A stretch of 64,000 nt of DNA from VXOI01 sp965197575 (GTDB lineage Bacteria; Chloroflexota; Dehalococcoidia; Lucifugimonadales; UBA3495), in contig OZ240214.1 of the NCBI GenBank assembly GCA_965197575.1, positions 2,914,001-2,978,000 on the forward strand. The letters are read 5' to 3'. The position numbers were made by a program, and so were the translations under genes. Shown here in pieces: positions 28,273-36,768 of this stretch. Within the stretch, counting starts at the first letter, position 1. The number at the start of each line of letters is the position of its first letter. The notes under the pieces are model-generated. The model did not search any database. It had not been told where the DNA came from and was given only the letters and a program-made list of their open reading frames with translations.

Positions 28273-28617
28273 GTTCCAACGCCCCGCCGTGCCCACCGAA
28301 ACCCGTCGTGGATGCGGGGCTGCATCCGGGATGCTGGGGCGGAGGCGCCCTTTACCCCTTATACGCTTCTTAGCTGGTGCTATAGTCTTTTCCCATAGCA
28401 GTAACTTCCTCTCAACATAGTTCTCCCTTGCTAAGGGGAGCGTGGTCCACACCCTATCCAGGTGGACCTCCTCGGTTGGACAGGATTGGAGAGAGGGAGT
28501 CCACCTACCCGCATCAAGTTGAACTTGTCGTGGGGACCAGGGCAGCGTAACATCGCTTCCATGAACTGGCGCTTTTAGCCTACTGATTGCAGTGGTTGCT
28601 TATAGAGGAGGGCATTC
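28273..28617. other. 345-bp intergenic region before the second CMD-like gene
   Basis: No gene is visible. Two potential hairpins: GATGC...GCATC at about 28312-28328, and ggtggac (28461 region) pairing with gtccacc (28499 region). Either could end the upstream transcript or regulate the next gene. A strong ribosome site (gaggag) precedes 28618. No known riboswitch motif is recognised. Confidence 0.35.
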
Positions 28618-29172
28618 ATGTCACGCCTATCTCAGATTAGCCGCGAACAAGTTGCAGAGCAGCACCAAAGGGCCTTTGACGAGGTAGCAGCAGTTCCGGG
28701 TGGTATCGGATCTGGTCCCACCTCCATCCTGAAAAATAGTCCGGAGATGGCCAAGCGTGCAATGCACCTGTCCGACTATCTTCGGAACGAGTCGAGCCTG
28801 CCGAAGAAAGTCCAGGAATTAGCCATGCTGACTGCGGCCCGAGCCATGGACTGCCAGTACATCTGGAATGCTCACGCCGCCCCCGGGCGTAGAGAGGGAC
28901 TTGCCGACGCGCTGGTTGATGCCCTCAGAGACAAACAGACCCTGCCGGTCATGGGCGACGATGAGGCCGCTGTCGTCAACCTGGGGATGGAGTTTTTCGA
29001 CACTCACCAAGTCAGCCAGGAGACTTTTCAGATGGTGTTGGACCAGTTCGGCAGGCAAGGGTTCGCTGAACTGATCGCCCTTATGGGTTACTACGCAATG
29101 CTGGCGTTCAATGCCAATGTGGTCGAGTTGGACCTGCCCAGCGAGAGGCCCGAACCAGTGTTGCCAATTTAA
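28618..29172 (+). CDS. Carboxymuconolactone decarboxylase/AhpD-like protein 2
   Basis: A 184-residue paralogue of the protein at 22253-22810, sharing VQELAMLTAARAMDCQYIW then NAH, and the tail RPEPVLPI (against GPEPVLPV). The second Cys of the usual CxxC is again Trp. The ATG follows AGAGGAGGG. The pair bracket the thiolase and CoA-transferase genes, which suggests that both serve the same pathway on related substrates. Confidence 0.85.
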   Translation: MSRLSQISREQVAEQHQRAFDEVAAVPGGIGSGPTSILKNSPEMAKRAMHLSDYLRNESSLPKKVQELAMLTAARAMDCQYIWNAHAAPGRREGLADALVDALRDKQTLPVMGDDEAAVVNLGMEFFDTHQVSQETFQMVLDQFGRQGFAELIALMGYYAMLAFNANVVELDLPSERPEPVLPI

Positions 29173-29264
29173 GACGAAACATCAACCGGGAAATTCCTGT
29201 GCCACACCGGCTACGAGAAGTGACGCTTGGCCCATCCACGGAATATTGAAAAGGTGGAAGTGTG

Positions 29265-30158
29265 ATGCAAGAGAAGAAACGTATGACCACGAGGCTCAAG
29301 GAGCTGTTTGAGCGTCCGGAGATTTTCGTTCTGGCGGGCGGGATGAACGCCATGGGCGCAAAGATGGCGGAGGTATTGGGGTTCGAGGCCTTTTACATGT
29401 CCGGGGGAAATACCTCGGCCCAACTCATGGGTTGGACCGAGGGTGGGACCAGTATGCGGGACATGGTAGACAATGCCAGGCGCATCGTAAACACGGTGGA
29501 CATTCCGGCGTTCGTTGACATGGACACCGGCTATGGGGATGCGATCACTGTCTACGAAACGGTGAAGGAGTACATCCGGGCGGGGATAGCCGGCACCCAC
29601 CTGGAGGACCAGACCTACCCGCCCAAGACCGGCCCCCGCCGACGCTGCGTTTCCATCGAGGAGATGGTCGGCAAGCTAAGGGCCGCCATGGACGCCAAGA
29701 TGGAGTTTGACCCGGACTTCGTCATTGTAGCCAGATGCGACTACGCCGGAGTACCGGGAGCGACCTTCGAGGAAGTCATGGAACGCTGTCTGGCCTACAA
29801 GAGTCAGACCAACGTGGACGTGGTCTGCCCAGCCGTCCAATCTTGGGAGGAAAACAGGGAAGCCATCCGGCGGATTCCCGGACCAGTGCTGCCCCTCTTT
29901 ACTCACGGGAGCCAGACCCATCCCACCTTGGACGAGTTGCAGGCTGCGGGCGCCACCGCGGCCTGGTACCCCTCCCTAACCACCATGGCGGGGCTTCAGG
30001 CAACCTGGGACTTCCTCCACGATTTCCAGGAGCGAGGCACCGGCGCCATCGACGACTTCCTGGCGGCCGCTGCCGGAAGCCAGTGGGGCGTGGCCAGCAA
30101 CGGCAGCATTCTGGGGGCGCAGCGCATCCGGGAGATGGAGGACAAGTACCTGCCCTAA
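29265..30158 (+). CDS. Isocitrate lyase/PEP mutase-family enzyme
   Basis: A 297-residue TIM-barrel enzyme of the methylisocitrate lyase/oxaloacetate decarboxylase group. It has LAGGMNAMGAKMAEVLGFEA, MDTGYGDAITVYETVKEYIR (metal-binding Asp) and AGIAGTHLEDQTYPPKTGPR in place of the KKCGH loop of isocitrate lyases; the Cys of that loop is absent, so a carbon-carbon lyase acting on a different acid, such as dimethylmalate, is possible. The ATG at 29265 is chosen (AGGTGG 7 nt upstream); a GTG directly before it is an alternative. It ends 57 nt before a bidirectional terminator. Confidence 0.88.
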   Translation: MQEKKRMTTRLKELFERPEIFVLAGGMNAMGAKMAEVLGFEAFYMSGGNTSAQLMGWTEGGTSMRDMVDNARRIVNTVDIPAFVDMDTGYGDAITVYETVKEYIRAGIAGTHLEDQTYPPKTGPRRRCVSIEEMVGKLRAAMDAKMEFDPDFVIVARCDYAGVPGATFEEVMERCLAYKSQTNVDVVCPAVQSWEENREAIRRIPGPVLPLFTHGSQTHPTLDELQAAGATAAWYPSLTTMAGLQATWDFLHDFQERGTGAIDDFLAAAAGSQWGVASNGSILGAQRIREMEDKYLP

Positions 30159-30214
30159 GCCGGAACCTGTGTATAACTGAGAGGTCGGCAGCGACAATAA
30201 TGCTACCTCTCCCC

Positions 30215-30241
30215 ACGGGAGCGGGCACTACCCGCTCCCGT
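30215..30241. terminator. Bidirectional hairpin between convergent genes
   Basis: A perfect 11-bp stem (ACGGGAGCGGG with CCCGCTCCCGT) around a CACTA loop, between the ends of the lyase-family gene and the SMP-30 gene. There is only a short T-run on either side, but position and stem strength suit transcription termination in both directions. Confidence 0.8.
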
Positions 30242-30255
30242 TATGAAAGTTTCTC

Positions 30256-31161
30256 CTAAGCCGGGACCGGCATACCGGCTATCTTCAGCTGGATGCGCGC
30301 CAGGGTCTCCGGGGTGGTGATGAACATAGTCTTCCAGTCTTCGCCGCCCCACGCTATGTTGGTGGTATGCTCCACCTCGGTCAGAATTGTTCCCAGATGC
30401 TTGCCGGTGGCGTCCATGACCCATACTCCGCCAGGTCCGGTGCAATAGACGTTTCCTTCTACGTCCACTTTCATGCCGTCGGGAATGCCGGTCCCCTCTC
30501 CCCTTAGCTCGCAGAAGACCCGCCGGTTAGCCAGCACCCCATTGGCCCGCACATCGAAGGCATCGATGTGACCGATGCTGCGGAATGTGTCATCCCGCAC
30601 GAGCAACCCTTGGGAGTCGTTGATGTAGAGAATGCTCTCATCAGGCGAAAAGCACAGGCCATTGGGCAGAACATAGTCCCGCACCAGCAGATTGATTGAA
30701 CCAAGGTCCGGAGAGACCCGGTATACTCCGGCGAAATCCAGGTCGGTGTCCGGGGAGGGGCCGCCTGGATCGGTGAAGTAGATGCTGCCGTCGGACTTCA
30801 CCACCACGTCGTTGGGCCGGTTCAATGGTCTTCCGTGATAGTTGTTGGCTATCACAGTGGTGCTTCCATCGAGTTCTACCCGGCTCACCCGCCGCGCGCC
30901 GCCCTCGCACATTACCAGCCTTCCCTGGGGGTCTCGGGTAAGGCCGTTGGCGTTGTTGGTAGGCTCCTGGACCAGGGTGACGCCTTCGCCGGCAGACCAC
31001 TTCCTCCTGCGGTTGCCCCGGACTTCGCTGAATAACAGGCTGTTGTCTTCCGCCCACCACAACGGCCCTTCCCCGCCAACGTAACCGGTGCCCAGCACCT
31101 CCACATTCTGGTCTAGGGACACGATGCGTTCCAACTCCGGTGAGACCTGCTCGATAGGCAT
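30256..31161 (-). CDS. SMP-30/gluconolactonase-family lactonase
   Basis: A 301-residue six-bladed beta-propeller hydrolase. YVGGEGPLWWAEDNSLLFSE, NNANGLTRDPQGRLVMCEGG, GRPLNRPNDVVVKSDGSIYF and LPNGLCFSPDESILYINDS carry the metal ligands typical of the family (E, N, N and D). It would open a lactone ring; the substrate is unknown, but a sugar or aromatic lactone would fit the preceding cluster. Transcribed toward that cluster. No signal peptide. Confidence 0.9.
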   Translation of the reverse strand: MPIEQVSPELERIVSLDQNVEVLGTGYVGGEGPLWWAEDNSLLFSEVRGNRRRKWSAGEGVTLVQEPTNNANGLTRDPQGRLVMCEGGARRVSRVELDGSTTVIANNYHGRPLNRPNDVVVKSDGSIYFTDPGGPSPDTDLDFAGVYRVSPDLGSINLLVRDYVLPNGLCFSPDESILYINDSQGLLVRDDTFRSIGHIDAFDVRANGVLANRRVFCELRGEGTGIPDGMKVDVEGNVYCTGPGGVWVMDATGKHLGTILTEVEHTTNIAWGGEDWKTMFITTPETLARIQLKIAGMPVPA

Positions 31162-31257
31162 GATTACCTCCTTGCTAACCCGTCTCTATCCTGCTGTTCG
31201 CTCTACGTGTAATAGTAAGGGTCCCCCCTTTCCAGATACAAGACGCCACGACCCTTA

Positions 31258-32124
31258 GAGGGTGTGTGAGAAAGGGCTAAATCCGCATCAACTGCTCTTG
31301 GGCAGTGGAGCGGGACTCTCGATATTCTGGGGGTATGGATAGAAAACTTATCCCAGCGATTTGACCAACGCTCAATGGGCTGAGTTAGCCCCTTTGTTGC
31401 CGCCAAGCAAACCCAGGGGGCATCCCCGGACGGTCGACCTTCGGGAAGTAGTAAATGGCATCATGTATGTGTTGCGCGGTGGCATACCCTGGCGGATGGC
31501 GCCCCATGACCTGCCACTCTGGGGGACGGTGTGGTGGTATTTTCGCAAGTGGCGCCGGGACGGGACCTGGGAGGGCATTGAGGAGGCGCCGCGTCCCAGG
31601 GTTCGGGAGGCTGAGGGACGAGATGGCACACCCAGCGCGGCGATCATCGACAGCCAATCAGTGAAGACCACGGAAAAAGGGGCCCAGGGGCTATGCTGCG
31701 GGCAAGAAGGTCGCCGGGCGCAAGCGTCACATCGTAGTAGACACCACTGGGCTGCTCCTGGCTGTGGTAGTTCACGCGGCCAACATTCAGGACCGGGATG
31801 GAGCCAAGCTGCTGGGCCGGTTTCCCCGGCTTCAGGTAATCTGGGCGGACGCGGCTTACGCTGGCCGGTTGGTGTCCTGGGCCTGGAGCACCGGCGGTTG
31901 GCGGCTGACGGTGATCCGGCGGAGGCCGGACAGCCACTCCTTCGAGGTGCTGCCCTGCCGATGGGTGGTGGAGCGCACTTTAGCGTGGTTGGGACGGTGC
32001 CGACGCCTCAGCAAAGACTATGAGGAATTGCCGGAAACCAGCGAGGCTTGGGTACACGCAGCCATGATCCATCTCATGCTCAAGAGACTCAGCACAGCCT
32101 GAACGGGATTTCTCACACACCCTC
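31258..32124 (+). mobile_element. IS5-family element (IS1031/ISL2-like group)
   Basis: About 867 bp with inverted ends GAGGGTGTGTGAGAAA and TTTCTCACACACCCTC; the repeat extends outward as TTA/TAA, so the exact edge is uncertain by three bases. It contains one transposase gene in shifted frames (see 31335-32102). Confidence 0.85.
31335..32102 (+). pseudogene. IS5-family transposase, frameshifted
   Basis: The transposase can be followed through three frames: MDRK (31335), then, after a missing A, YPSDLTNAQWAELAPLLPPS up to IIDSQSVKTTEKG, then RGYAAGKKVAGRKRHIVVDT and IWADAAYAGRLVSW to a stop at 32100-32102. The DDE residues are D of IIDSQ, D of WADAAY and E of CRWVVERTLAWL. The second shift (near 31683, ggggcccaggggc) might be a recoding site as in other IS5 members, but the first looks like a mutation. 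Confidence 0.85.
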
Positions 32125-32384
32125 TAAAGAGCGCCGACCACACGCGGCCTACCTCCAGCTACCAGCCCACGTGCGCTCCCGAGACTCCATCCACGGCGGC
32201 GGCGCCAGGCGACAGCGCGCACGCCGATGCGAACGGGCCGGGGAAAGTCATTCTTGCTCATCAGCAGGTAGAGCATGGACTTGCTCATGCCGGTCATCGC
32301 CAGCACTTCCGATCTGCGCAGCAGCCGGTCGTCGTGCGAGTGCAATGAGGTCGTTCTCACGCTCGTGTCTCCAAGGGGTGTCAT
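32124..32384 (-). CDS. AlpA-like helix-turn-helix regulator
   Basis: An 86-residue frame whose core, LLRRSEVLAMTGMSKSMLYL then MSKNDFPRPVRIGVRAVAWR, matches the AlpA/excisionase-like winged HTH of integrative elements. In such elements AlpA controls excision. The tail after AVAWR may be frameshifted: another frame would give AAAVDGV. It lies near the P4-type integrase fragment at 33148-33543, so both probably come from one element. Its 3' end overlaps the IS right edge. Confidence 0.75.
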   Translation of the reverse strand: MTPLGDTSVRTTSLHSHDDRLLRRSEVLAMTGMSKSMLYLLMSKNDFPRPVRIGVRAVAWRRRRGWSLGSARGLVAGGRPRVVGAL

Positions 32385-33147
32385 GGCTATCTCGTCATGC
32401 GAGGTAAGTTCATTGTCTCAAGTCCAATTGTACTGCAGATTTCGCAAGAAATTTGTCGCTTTACTGCGGAAAGGACCGCAATGCAATGCCAAGGGAGTCG
32501 GTGCCAGATAGGGAAGGTCGGGAGGACCTCGGTTGAATACTTTTCGACCCGGCTCTCAAACGCCGACTTCGCGAGCTAATGGCACGCACCAGTTTCGTAG
32601 AAAGGTTTTCGACTCAAACTTTTGCGCAAACGACTCTATTGGGGGGGTAGGCGGGCGGGGTACGGTGAGGCAGCCAAGGTGAACTAAAACCCATGTTCGA
32701 CCAAGACCGCAGTAGTCCACGGTCAAGATGCACGCTCGCTGATTGGCGGCCAATGGGGGAGGGAGACAGGGATAGCAGGACCGGATTCCCTCCAGCGGAC
32801 CCCTGGAGGGAGCTATGGAATGCCGATTTGGTTACAACTGTCCGTGCCTGCGAGACAGGATATGGGGAACCGTGGGCAATTGGCGTTGCAAAGGACCCGC
32901 CGGCCGTGTGGCCGGGCCACTTCAGGAATCACTTCGTGTCTCTTCAATGACGTCCCTTTCATGCTCTTCGGCACGAGCCAAAGTCGAGAGAAATTTTCGT
33001 TCCACCTGCTTGGACGGGACAGCGCGGTCCACCACTCCCACATTAGTCCATTGACTCGGCGGATCACCGGCGCAGGGGCTCTCCGGGCACTTTCTGAACC
33101 CTTCCAGTGAGAACGAACTTCTTGACGCCGCCCTCAGTTCGATCCCG
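32385..33147. other. 763-bp region without a recognised gene
   Basis: Between the AlpA-like gene and the integrase fragment. Several short frames exist on both strands (for example minus 32922-33164, with VVDRAVPSKQVERKFLS), but none has a family I recognise. Likely decayed accessory DNA plus the promoter of the AlpA-like gene. No repeat or RNA gene was seen. Confidence 0.3.
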
Positions 33148-33543
33148 CTATGCCGAGACCTCAAGGAAGTGCGCCCACCTTTCCATAACCGCTCTTCGTG
33201 GCTCCAGCAGGTCGGTGTCGACGTAAGCCTCCCACGTTTCGTTGTAGCCGATCCTGTGGGCGAGCACCGCTTCCCCTTCGTGCCAGCTGGCGGCCTTCGT
33301 CTCCGTCGCCCAGCTCTTGAAGGACCTCCGGAACCCGTGGGCCACCGCGGGAATTTCCAACCGCCGGAGCATCACCGTGAACGCCATGTCGGAGAGGGCT
33401 TGGCCGCTCCGGTTGGCCGGGAATATCAGTCCCTGCTCCTGTTCAACGGAGATATCACCGGCCTGCTCCAGGATTTCGAGGGTACGCGGCACCAGCGGCA
33501 TCCTGTGTTCACGCCTGGCTTTCATCCGTTCCACCGGAATTTG
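33148..33543 (-). pseudogene. P4-type tyrosine integrase, C-terminal part
   Basis: The last 130 residues or so of a tyrosine recombinase: MKARREHRMPLVPRTLEILE, FPANRSGQALSDMAF, HGFRRSFKSWATE (H-x-x-R box), VLAHRIGY and EAYVDTDLLEPRR, where the Tyr would be the nucleophile. The N-terminal half is cut away at the IS5 insertion whose target duplication starts at 33544. It probably served the same element as the AlpA-like gene. Confidence 0.85.
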
Positions 33544-33625
33544 CTAGGAATGCTCTGAACAAGTTCGGCGGGTTGTGGCATAGTAAGGCTGGAGAAGCCG
33601 AAGCCGGCCGGGGGAATAAGGTTGG

Positions 33626-34723
33626 ATGGACCAGCCAACGTTTGCAGACCTGGAATATCCGGGCAAGAAGCGGAAGACCCGGAGGGAGCTATTTCTCCAG
33701 CGGATGGACGGGCTGATTCCCTGGGAGCGGCTGAAGGAGCGCATCCGGCCCTTCTACCCCAAGGCCGGGAAGGGCCGGCGGCCCTACCCGTTGGCGGCGA
33801 TGCTGCGGATTCACTGCGTGCAGTTGTTCTACAATCTGAGCGGCCCCGGCATGGAGGACCTGCGCTACGAGGCCGAATCGGTGCGGCGGTTCGCGGGACT
33901 GAAGCTGCCGGAACCGCTGCCCGATGAAACCGCCATCCTGAACTTCCGCCATCTCCTGGAGAAGCGCCAACTGGGCCAGGGGCTGTTCGAGGAGATCAAC
34001 GCTCACCTGGCGTCGCATGGGCTTCGGCTGCGGGAGGGGACGGTCGTGGACGCCAGCATCATCGAAGCTCCGTGGTCCACCAAGAACCGGGCTGGGGAAC
34101 GCGACCCGGAGATGCGTCAGACCAAGAAGGGGAATGAGTGGCATTTCGGGATGAAAGTCCATACCGGAGTGGATGCGGACACGGGGATAGTGCATAGCGT
34201 GGCTGCGACGGCGGCCAAGGCGCCTGACGTGACCGGGGCGCACCGGCTGCTGCACGGCGGGGAGAGGCGGGTGTGGGGCGACGCCGGGTATCAGGGAGTC
34301 CCTAATACTACAGCCGCAGATGGTCGCTTGGGGTGTTTGACGATCCTGAAATCGCAACGTCTGGCTACGACCAACGTCTCCGATCCTAATGAAACTACGC
34401 TGAATTTGAGACCGAAAGTACCGAGTCGGTGTTAGTGCGGCTGTAGTACTAAGCGGGAGGAGAACCGGGGCCGGGAGGTGGACTGGCAGGTGGCGATGCG
34501 TCCCGGCAGGCGCCGGCGGTTGGAGCCTGGCAGCGATGAGGCGCTGGCGGAGAAGCTCAAGGCGCCGGTGCGGGCCAAGGTGGAGCACCCGTTCCTTAAG
34601 GTGAAGCGGCTGTTCGGTTACGGCAAGGTGCGTTACCGGGGACTGGCCAAGAACAGGCAGCGGCTGGCGCTGTTGCTGGGACTGGGCAACCTGTTGACGG
34701 CCCAGCGTCATTGGGCGGCGTGA
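33626..34723 (+). pseudogene. IS5-family transposase interrupted by a MITE
   Basis: The frame runs from MDQPTFADLEYPGKKRKTRR to GDAGYQGVP (34305), is broken by the MITE, and resumes at KREENRGREVDWQVAMRPGR to the stop at 34723. Removing 34306-34448 and one CTAA gives QGVPKREENR in frame, the sequence found in copy 1 (QGVEKREENL). The DDE residues are all present in the joined protein. It is inactive as it stands. Confidence 0.9.
34306..34448. repeat. MITE with TACTACAGCCGCA termini
   Basis: A 143-bp element with perfect 13-bp inverted ends (TACTACAGCCGCA and TGCGGCTGTAGTA), flanked by CTAA on both sides (34302-34305, 34449-34452). No coding capacity. A 4-bp YTAR duplication points to mobilisation by an IS5-type transposase. 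A related half-end (TGCGGTTGTAGTA) is near 34997. Confidence 0.85.
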
Positions 34724-35031
34724 CGGGGGAGGAGTGCGCCCGAATCGGGCCAAAGGCCGCCGGCCGGGCCGGCGCCAAGCCCCGCTGGTCCCTCTGAGGC
34801 CAAATCAAAGGGCTGGACATTCACCAAAACGGACAGGAAGGATGCGTGTCTCCCCGAATGCGGCTCCGGTAAACACATCCCGGCCCTGGCCGGTCTTGTT
34901 CAGAGTATCCCTACTTTGTGCCGTTAAAGACGGAACCGTCAAGCCGTACCTGGGGGCTGTTATTCTCAAGGCCGCCTGACCCTTCAGGCCATCATGTGCG
35001 GTTGTAGTAGGCTATAGTATTAGAAACTATC

Positions 35032-36025
35032 TCAAAACAGTAGCCGATGCTGACGGCGGTACCAGAGCAGGGCGCACGCCAGTTGGATCAGTCCCATGTA
35101 GTTGGGCACCTTTTTGTCATAGCGAACCAGGATCGCCCGGCACTTGGACAGCCAGGCCAGCGTACGTTCCACCACCCAGCAACGGGCCGGGCGACGGGCC
35201 GGATAGCGTTTCACCACGCTGGCGTCCAGTTTTTTCTCCCCTATGCGCCGAATGTGCGCCCGGTATCCCCCGTCAGCCGCCGCCGCACGGCCCGTGGGAT
35301 TGTCATATCCCTTGTCCAGACACAAGTTCGCCGTGGCTTTCCCGGAACCGTCAGGGCGGGCCACGACGATGCTCTCCAGTGTCTGCCGCAGCAGCTTGGT
35401 GTCGTGAACGCTGGCTCCGGCAACCACCACGCTCAGCGGGCCTCCGCTCCCATCAACCAGGACGCTCCGCTTGCTGCCTGCTTGGCCCGGTCCGTGGGGT
35501 TGGGGCCGACAGAATCCCCCAAAACGGGACTTGCCCATGGCACAGTCCGCGGCCTGCCATTCCCAGTCCACTCCGCCCACAGTTCCTCGCACTCCTCAAC
35601 TAAACTAAAGCCAAGGTGAAATGTACATATCGCTAGACCGCACTACCGGTGCCCACCCAGTTGGGGCCTAAAGGTGATATGAGGTGCCGTGGAGTCCTTT
35701 CGGTCGTCGTCAATCTCCCTGAAATGCACATCCCACCTTGGTATTGGTTTAGTACAGCCCAGACTCGCTCCAGCACCCCAAGCTCCACCCAGCGCTGGAA
35801 AGTGCGGTGCATGGTGCTGCCGTCTCCCAGTTCCCGGGGCAGACGATTCCACTGGCAGCCGCTGCGCAACCGGAAGACGATGCCGTCCAGCATCCGCCTG
35901 GGGTCTGCCCGTTTTCGCCCCGTGGCCTTGGAAGGGTCCATTTCCAGGATTACCGGGTGAATCTGCTCCCAAAGATGATCCGGAATCTCCCATACAGCCG
36001 CTAACGTCTCGCCCTTTCCCAGCAT
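35032..36025 (-). pseudogene. IS427-like transposase, split and frameshifted
   Basis: The first part (start ATG 36023-36025) reads IPDHLWEQIHPVILEMDPSK to LGVLERVWAVL, where the MITE interrupts it. Downstream the frame VGGVDWEWQAADCAMGKSRF, VLVDGSGGPLSVVVAGASVH, LCLDKGYDN and RCWVVERTLAWLSKCR carries the DDE core. Removing the MITE gives AVLVEECEEL, but a one-base change near 35572 still separates this from the VGGVDW frame. So it had two defects. Confidence 0.88.
35603..35749. repeat. MITE sharing the termini of the MazEF element, copy 1
   Basis: A 147-bp non-coding element between two TA (35601-35602, 35750-35751). Its ends (aactaaagccaaggtgaa and the complement of cccaccttggtattggtt) are the same family as the ends of 41136-42499. 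It lies inside the IS427-like transposase. Confidence 0.85.
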
Positions 36026-36185
36026 CGTCCACCACCACACGTGTTTGCCTTATCTTAGCTCGAATGACAGTTGCTCAGAGCTGTCTGGAGCTCACGTTTT
36101 GAGATAGTTTCTTAGAATAGAACACTCCGTGGTTTCTCCTGCCTCCTTGCCTCCTGCCTCCTGCCGTCTAATTCCAAGAGGCGCA

Positions 36186-36518
36186 TCAACCCGCGGCCTG
36201 AGATAGACAAGTTCGGCTCAACCTACCAGACTGAATCCTGGGAGCGGTGGGCACGGTGGTCTTGTGGGCCATCACGCGGTTATCGGCTAAGTATTCGTGA
36301 AGGTAGCCGAGCCTTTCGACCTCCGACAACTGAAGGGCGACGGCATCCTGAAGTTCCTCCCTGGCCGAGTCGAGGTCGTCCGAGTAGGCGGAGGTCTCGA
36401 GTTCCAAACATACCCCAACCCATTCGGAGTCTTCCCGGAAGTATTCATAAGTGAGTTGGACTAGAAAGTCTCGAACGCCGGAATCAGTCGTATACGTGTA
36501 GATCGGAAACTCTCTCAT
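36186..36518 (-). CDS. HicB-like orphan antitoxin
   Basis: A 110-residue protein beginning MREFPIYTYTTDSGVRDFL. The core WVGVCLELETSAYSDDLDSA with REELQDAVALQL matches the partial RNase H-like fold of HicB antitoxins, which block HicA mRNA interferases. No HicA-like gene is adjacent, and a C-terminal DNA-binding domain is not evident. It lies between the IS427 element and tRNA-Leu. Confidence 0.7.
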   Translation of the reverse strand: MREFPIYTYTTDSGVRDFLVQLTYEYFREDSEWVGVCLELETSAYSDDLDSAREELQDAVALQLSEVERLGYLHEYLADNRVMAHKTTVPTAPRIQSGRLSRTCLSQAAG

Positions 36519-36639
36519 ACGTCGCCCTCTTTAACCGCTGGAAAGATGGGAAGTCGGCCCGGCTAATTGTCCAATCCAGCCCGGGAGTGCCATACCGGGG
36601 CGCCGTTCTGAATGCTAACCGAGATGCAGCTAAGACCGA

Positions 36640-36725
36640 TGGTGCCGGGAGTGGGACTCGAACCCACACACCCGCAAGGGTAACGGATTTTAAGTCCGCC
36701 GCGTCTGCCATTCCGCCATCCCGGC
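36640..36725 (-). tRNA. tRNA-Leu (UAA anticodon)
   Basis: A cloverleaf of 86 nt including an encoded CCA: acceptor GCCGGGA/TCCCGGC, anticodon loop CTTAAAA (UAA), a long variable arm as in leucine tRNAs, and T-arm GGGTTCGAGTCCC. A decayed integrase gene ends 43 nt from its 5' side. Confidence 0.96.
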
Positions 36726-36768
36726 ATTAGCTATATATAGCTACGATACTGGAGCTCTTTAGCCGATT

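Larger units (their letters stand above)
33548..34910 (+). mobile_element. IS5-family element, copy 2, carrying a MITE
   Basis: The ends GAATGCTCTGAACAAG (33548) and CTTGTTCAGAGTATCC (34910) match the family of copy 1. The flanks are CTAG on the left (33544-33547) and CTAC on the right, a target duplication with one change. Without the 143-bp insert and its duplication it is about 1216 bp, close to copy 1. Confidence 0.9.
35023..36111 (-). mobile_element. IS5-family element (IS427-like group) with inserted MITE
   Basis: 1089 bp with perfect 16-bp inverted ends (GAAACTATCTCAAAAC and GTTTTGAGATAGTTTC) and a 3-bp TTA duplication (35020-35022, 36112-36114). It encodes one broken transposase and contains a MITE at 35603-35749. 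Confidence 0.92.
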
